Source: Intoshia linei (Eukaryota > Orthonectida > Rhopaluridae). Taken from it: 30,421 bases of DNA. Both the position numbers and the translations under genes were made by a program. The stretch covers positions 1 through 30,421 of the forward strand of contig LWCA01000361.1 of assembly GCA_001642005.1 (NCBI GenBank), read 5' to 3'. The notes below the pieces were generated by a model that saw nothing but the letters and a program-made list of their open reading frames with translations, had not been told where the DNA came from and ran no database searches. This document shows, one piece after another, positions 27,000 to 30,421 of this stretch (position 1 is its first letter; each line of letters begins with the position of its first letter).

Positions 27000-27439
27000 C
27001 AGGGTGGTTCAAACATGGCGAGTGAGGGCCAAAATATAAATTTTACAAATTTCGCGGGCCATAACATTAAAAAATATATTCCAAAGGTAATCATAAGACC
27101 AAAAAAGTAAAACTTTCTCAAATTAATCAGAAAATTACTGCGAGTATTATATTAGTAATATTCATGATATGAGTATTATGGCACTTAAAAATATAATTAG
27201 TATTTTATAAAGTTAGCATAATACAAAAGGTCCAAAAAGTTATTATCGTAAAGTACAAAAAGTGAGAAGTTGAGAATAATTAGTACACAAAGACAGAATT
27301 ATTTCTACAAAATTTAAATTAATGCTAGGTAATTATGATATTTCTGTCAATTAAAATTTTTAAAAATATATAAATAATATGTAAACAATTTCGAGAGCCG
27401 CACAATTTGATCTGGTGGTTCACGCTTTGGACCACCCTG
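27000..27439. mobile_element. 440-bp non-autonomous hAT element (MITE)
   Basis: The left end CAGGGTGGTTCAAAC faces the right end, which in reverse complement reads CAGGGTGGTCCAAAGCGTG. The flanking 8 bp, GTATAAAA, are exactly duplicated at 26992-26999 and 27440-27447. Inside the ends are the GGGCC-type phrases common in hAT termini (GAGTGAGGGCC, TTCGCGGGCC, GAGAGCCGC). There is no reading frame of note. The 8-bp duplication and CAGGG ends are hallmarks of hAT elements. Confidence 0.88.
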
Positions 27440-27549
27440 GTATAAAATATAAAACGTTTAAATTTTAAAATGCATTTATTATAATAATGTCAATGTGGCG
27501 TCAACATCTTTAGACACAGCTTAAAAACTATCGATCCATGATACCTATT

Positions 27550-27555
27550 TTTATT
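27550..27555 (-). terminator. Poly(A) signal AATAAA of the 155-residue protein gene
   Basis: TTTATT on the plus strand reads AATAAA on the minus strand about 20 bp after the stop codon at 27578-27576, supporting the last exon and orientation. Confidence 0.6.
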
Positions 27556-27575
27556 CAATAGTCACGTTAAAACAA

Positions 27576-28350
27576 TTACCTAGTACTTGGAGGTTTCAAC
27601 TTGGCTTTGATAAATTTTTGGCATCTAAAATAAGGTAAATTAAAAGATATTCAAGCTTTACAGTTTTGTTTTAATTTGCAAAGTAAATGTTACAATTACA
27701 ACAAAAAATACCTAGTTTTGTCAGCTTTGTTAATTTTTAGCATCTAAAAATTTTAATAAAACTAGTTTTCATTTTTAAATGTTACATTTTATTTAAATTA
27801 TCATTATAAGCTCTTGTATTACCAGTTTTTTTGAAGAAATATAATTCTTCATGGTGCTATCAATACAATCTGAGCATTTTTGTTGTAAAATATTTTTTAC
27901 GTCGATATATGCAGTTGATTTAGTGGCTAAATAATTGGAATCTAACGGAGTGGAATTTTCACTTTAAATAAAATTTATATTTTTAGTACAAATGTATTTT
28001 ACTTTAAATTTTTTTCTATAAAATTTTGTCGGATGGCCTCAAATTTGTTCAACAAATTTTCATCTTCAGATAAATTATCTAAATTGTATTTTGTGAAATA
28101 ATTTTACATTCAGTATTTTACATTTCTCTTTTAATCCGATGAGGACAAGAGATTCAACAAAAGTAATGTGATTCATGGTGTCACGCAATATTTCTACCTG
28201 AAAAAGTATATACAATAATAATTTAATTTAACTTTGTAAAGTAGTAAATATTACTTTGGGTCGTTTTTCTCCATTCGATATTTGATTCAATTTGTTTAGT
28301 TGTTCGTTAATTGCTAATTTCCACTTGCTGATACTATTATTCATTTTCAT
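27576..28350 (-). CDS. Small protein of unknown function, 155 residues
   Basis: I read six exons with matching phases: 28350-28255, 28197-28122, 28078-28003, 27961-27823, 27743-27712 and 27624-27576. Introns are 57, 43, 41, 79 and 87 bp, all GT-AG. Two in-frame ATGs lie six bases apart (28350 and 28344); I take the first. The product starts MKMNNSISKWKLAINEQL and has helical stretches such as ITFVESLVLIGLKEK and DENLLNKFEAIRQNFIEK. It carries the cysteine pair KCSDC and ends in a basic tail (KCQKF-like, then KAKLKPPSTR). No signal peptide or clear membrane span is seen. I recognise no family. It stands head-to-head with the acidic-protein gene, whose ATG is 549 bp away. The intact frame over six exons and the poly(A) signal argue for a real gene. 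Confidence 0.75.
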
Positions 28351-28899
28351 CGATAATAACTTGTGCAATCACACTAATCGACACGTTTTCGCGCTAACGC
28401 TTTAATCATTGATATTGCGCCAACAAAACACCATACAATCAAAATATATTGTTTGTCTACTTTGATTTTTGATACATTTTAATCTAGTCTTTACATACAA
28501 AGCTAATTGATCCTAAACCACCTGTACAATTTTAGTAGCACAGTCATAGAACATAGTAATCAAACAAAGTCGATAAAGATTAAACGATACTCTTCACGAC
28601 GTAAAATTGAAATATGAATGTGCTAAAAAATGTCATGAAGTAAACAAATCAGATGCGATAAATCTTATCGTAAGAACATCACTAAGTTAGTAATAATTAT
28701 TTGAACTACAATTATTGTAGATAAATCTGTACAATTAGTATAAATTGTCAATTTACAAATTTACATGTAAGTAAATCAAAACTTTATTTTTAAAAATTGT
28801 TACTTTATTTACGTAATATAAAATATGGCATCATTTATATCAATTTTCGCTCATAACACATTGTATTTGTAAATATTGTATTTAAAATTATAATCAAAA
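28351..28899. promoter_or_regulatory. Spacer between two divergent genes, possible bidirectional promoter
   Basis: These 549 bp separate the ATGs of two genes transcribed away from each other, so promoter elements for both must lie here or in overlapping leaders. Positions 28370-28440 are locally richer in GC than the surroundings (ACACGTTTTCGCGCTAACGC, ATTGCGCCAAC). I see no sure TATA box or known motif. Confidence 0.35.
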
Positions 28900-30186
28900 A
28901 TGAAGGTTAATAAGGTATCATTTTAATATTATGGGAATATTAAATTTAAATTTTAGTTTAATAAAGGACGAAACACCAAAAATAATAATGTAAGTTACTT
29001 GATGTATTATTTTAATTTAAGTTTAGTCCAATTCAAAGCCAAATGGCAGACAGCAAAATAAAGTATCAAACTTTAAAAAAAATGGAAAAAACAAATTTGC
29101 AAATAATGGCAAAGGAAATAAATTTGCAAACAATGTTAAAAATTTTAAAAATCAAAATAATAAAAACAGTGTTGATGCAAAAAAGAATGATAAAAAAGTA
29201 ACATTTGCAAAGTCCGATTCATCTGAAGTTGACGATGAAGAATTTGAAGTATGCCTTCGATTTGATATAATTAATTTGTAATTTAGAGTAAAATTGAACA
29301 AGTTAGCAAGCAAGATATCACTGCAAATTCAGAAGTAATATTTTGTTTTTCTTACTGCCCGTTATTATAAAGTAAGTATTGGTAATACCCATAATATCTG
29401 AAGCTACCATACTTGTAGACCCTAGAAGATTTCGCAAAAGATGTGTATTGCCATATAACCACTAAACACTTCAACGGTTGGACTTTAAATTTAACATAAA
29501 TAGCTATTATACTTAAAAAATTTATTTCATCGTGGCAATCTCACGAGAGTCTGCAGAGTAGGTTCGGCTCTGATTCGGTCGATTGAAAGTTTTATTAAAT
29601 GATATTTTTTTTCACAAAAATGCTGTATTATTGATTTACATTAAATAATACTAGTTGTTGTTTTAATGAAATTTTGGAAATTATTTCTACCCTTTAAAAT
29701 TCATATTAATATTACAAATTATTATTTTTTCTTTGTTCTGTTGATGACTGAGAAAAACTAATCTGTACTTTGTTGCGCCTAATATTTAATTAATTTAGGA
29801 CGGATCTGATTCAGAACTCAATTCAAGTGAAATTGATGAAATAATTAAAGATTCAGGTGATTCTGAAGAAGTCTCAGAGGACGAGGACAATGAATCAATG
29901 GAGAGTGACGATATAACTGCTCAAATTAACGGAGAATCAAAAGGTTTGGATATTGAAATGGCTACTGATGATTCTGATGATGATTTGGATGACGATTCCG
30001 ACTTTAATGAAGATTCTGATGATGATCTGGTAGATGGTGAAAATGAGCTAGAATCTCTTACTAAAGAACTGAAACAAGTAGATTCTGAATCTGAAGAAAA
30101 TGATGATACTTTTGTTGATGATATGGCAGAAGAGGAATCCGATGACGAATCAGAAGATAATGATGAGGTTGATTCTGGAGATGAAA
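28900..30186 (+). CDS. Basic/acidic low-complexity protein, nucleolar style, 3' end outside the window
   Basis: Five in-phase exons are visible: 28900-28914, 28957-28989, 29027-29248, 29287-29334 and 29799-30186. The last ends in phase 1 at a GTAATT donor, so the gene continues past the window. The first 80 or so residues are rich in Lys and Asn (MKVNKFNKGRN, NGKNKFANNGKGNKFANN) and reach KKVTFAKSDSS. From about residue 85 the protein is strongly acidic and Ser-rich (DDSDDDLDDDSDFNEDSDDD, EEESDDESEDNDE), with many casein-kinase-II-type S-D/E sites. This layout is typical of nucleolar proteins such as nucleolin, where RNA-binding domains follow the acidic part, but those would lie outside the window. 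Identity is therefore open. Intron 4 (29335-29798, 464 bp) carries a repeat fragment. Confidence 0.72.
29335..29798. other. Intron 4 of the acidic-protein gene, with a repeat fragment
   Basis: The introns before it in this gene are 37-42 bp; this one is 464 bp. It contains GTAGGTTCGGCTCTGATTCG near 29559-29578, shared with the fragment at about 12666-12682. It also has the phrase TCTGCAGAGTAGG, related to the ends of the hairpin-core family. Nothing coding was seen. Confidence 0.45.
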
Positions 30187-30421
30187 GTAATTTATTTTTC
30201 ATAAAATTTGTATATATGTAATTCGCATCACAAAATCTTTGTTCTAATTTATTAACCATTTTTATACCAATTTATTTTTTGTACTGAAAAGGATTTTTTC
30301 GTTTTAATTGTTAATCCTCTCAGCAGTTATGATACGTTTTCTTTGAATTAAGTTAAGTAATGTCAAATGGTATATTGACAGTATCATATTCCATTGTCTC
30401 ATAATAGCCCAACGAGGGCAA
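30187..30421. other. Start of an intron running off the window
   Basis: After the GTAATT donor at 30187 the sequence is AT-rich with stops in all forward frames. No acceptor with a clear downstream exon is visible before the window ends. Confidence 0.4.

Larger units (their letters stand above)
26102..27575. repeat. Intergenic gap with hairpin-core repeat and hAT miniature element
   Basis: No gene is seen. Positions about 26670-26775 are a good copy of the hairpin-core repeat, closely matching 1475-1545 including the preceding CTTAAAATTAAAAAG. Positions 27000-27439 are a miniature element with duplicated target. Positions 26102-26650 are AT-rich and I recognise nothing in them. Confidence 0.6.

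Noticed and set aside
29921-30259. Serine-rich minus-strand open frame of 112 codons
   Set aside because: It is the antisense of the acidic GAT/GAA-rich exon; Asp and Glu codons read backwards give Ser-rich shadows.

Overview
This is AT-rich nuclear DNA of a small ciliated animal. The standard genetic code fits: TAA, TAG and TGA are all used as stops. Most introns are only 33-60 bp and all obey GT-AG. The presence of a dynein-2 (intraflagellar transport) subunit indicates cilia. Such small introns in so AT-rich a genome recall compact metazoans such as orthonectids, dicyemids or some flatworms, but the window alone does not settle the lineage. No rRNA, tRNA or CRISPR was recognised by eye.

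Seven host genes can be read exon by exon with matching splice phases. In order they are: (1) + 1791-6724, dynein-2 intermediate chain DYNC2I1/WDR60, 10 exons; (2) + 9467-13849, an unrecognised 451-residue coiled-coil protein, 7 exons; (3) + 14354-19577, casein kinase II catalytic subunit alpha, 10 exons; (4) - 22131-19706, diacylglycerol O-acyltransferase 1, 15 exons, tail-to-tail with CK2 alpha; (5) + 25200-26101, an SRSF7-type SR splicing factor with RRM, CCHC knuckle and short RS tail, 5 exons; (6) - 28350-27576, an unrecognised 155-residue protein, 6 exons; (7) + 28900 to beyond the window, a basic-then-acidic protein of nucleolar style, 3' end missing. The genes have unrelated housekeeping or ciliary roles and show no sign of acting together.

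Between and inside the genes lies a dense layer of repeats: three palindromic (foldback-like) degenerate minisatellites, a dispersed family with a conserved hairpin core, a roughly 1 kb AT-rich dispersed family, and several worn elements with hAT-type ends. Long introns and intergenic gaps are almost entirely such material, whereas introns without it stay near 40 bp.

The most striking object is a 1,601-bp element at 16820-18420 inside the 3.85-kb fourth intron of CK2 alpha. It has about 160-bp terminal inverted repeats starting TAGGGTGCC and a perfect 8-bp target duplication (ATGTACAC). An apparent empty site exists in another repeat copy in this same window. The element carries no recognisable transposase. 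Instead it holds two convergent genes whose first roughly 20 codons lie in the inverted repeats and so are nearly the same in both. A second element, 440 bp at 27000-27439, also has hAT-type ends and a perfect 8-bp duplication (GTATAAAA).
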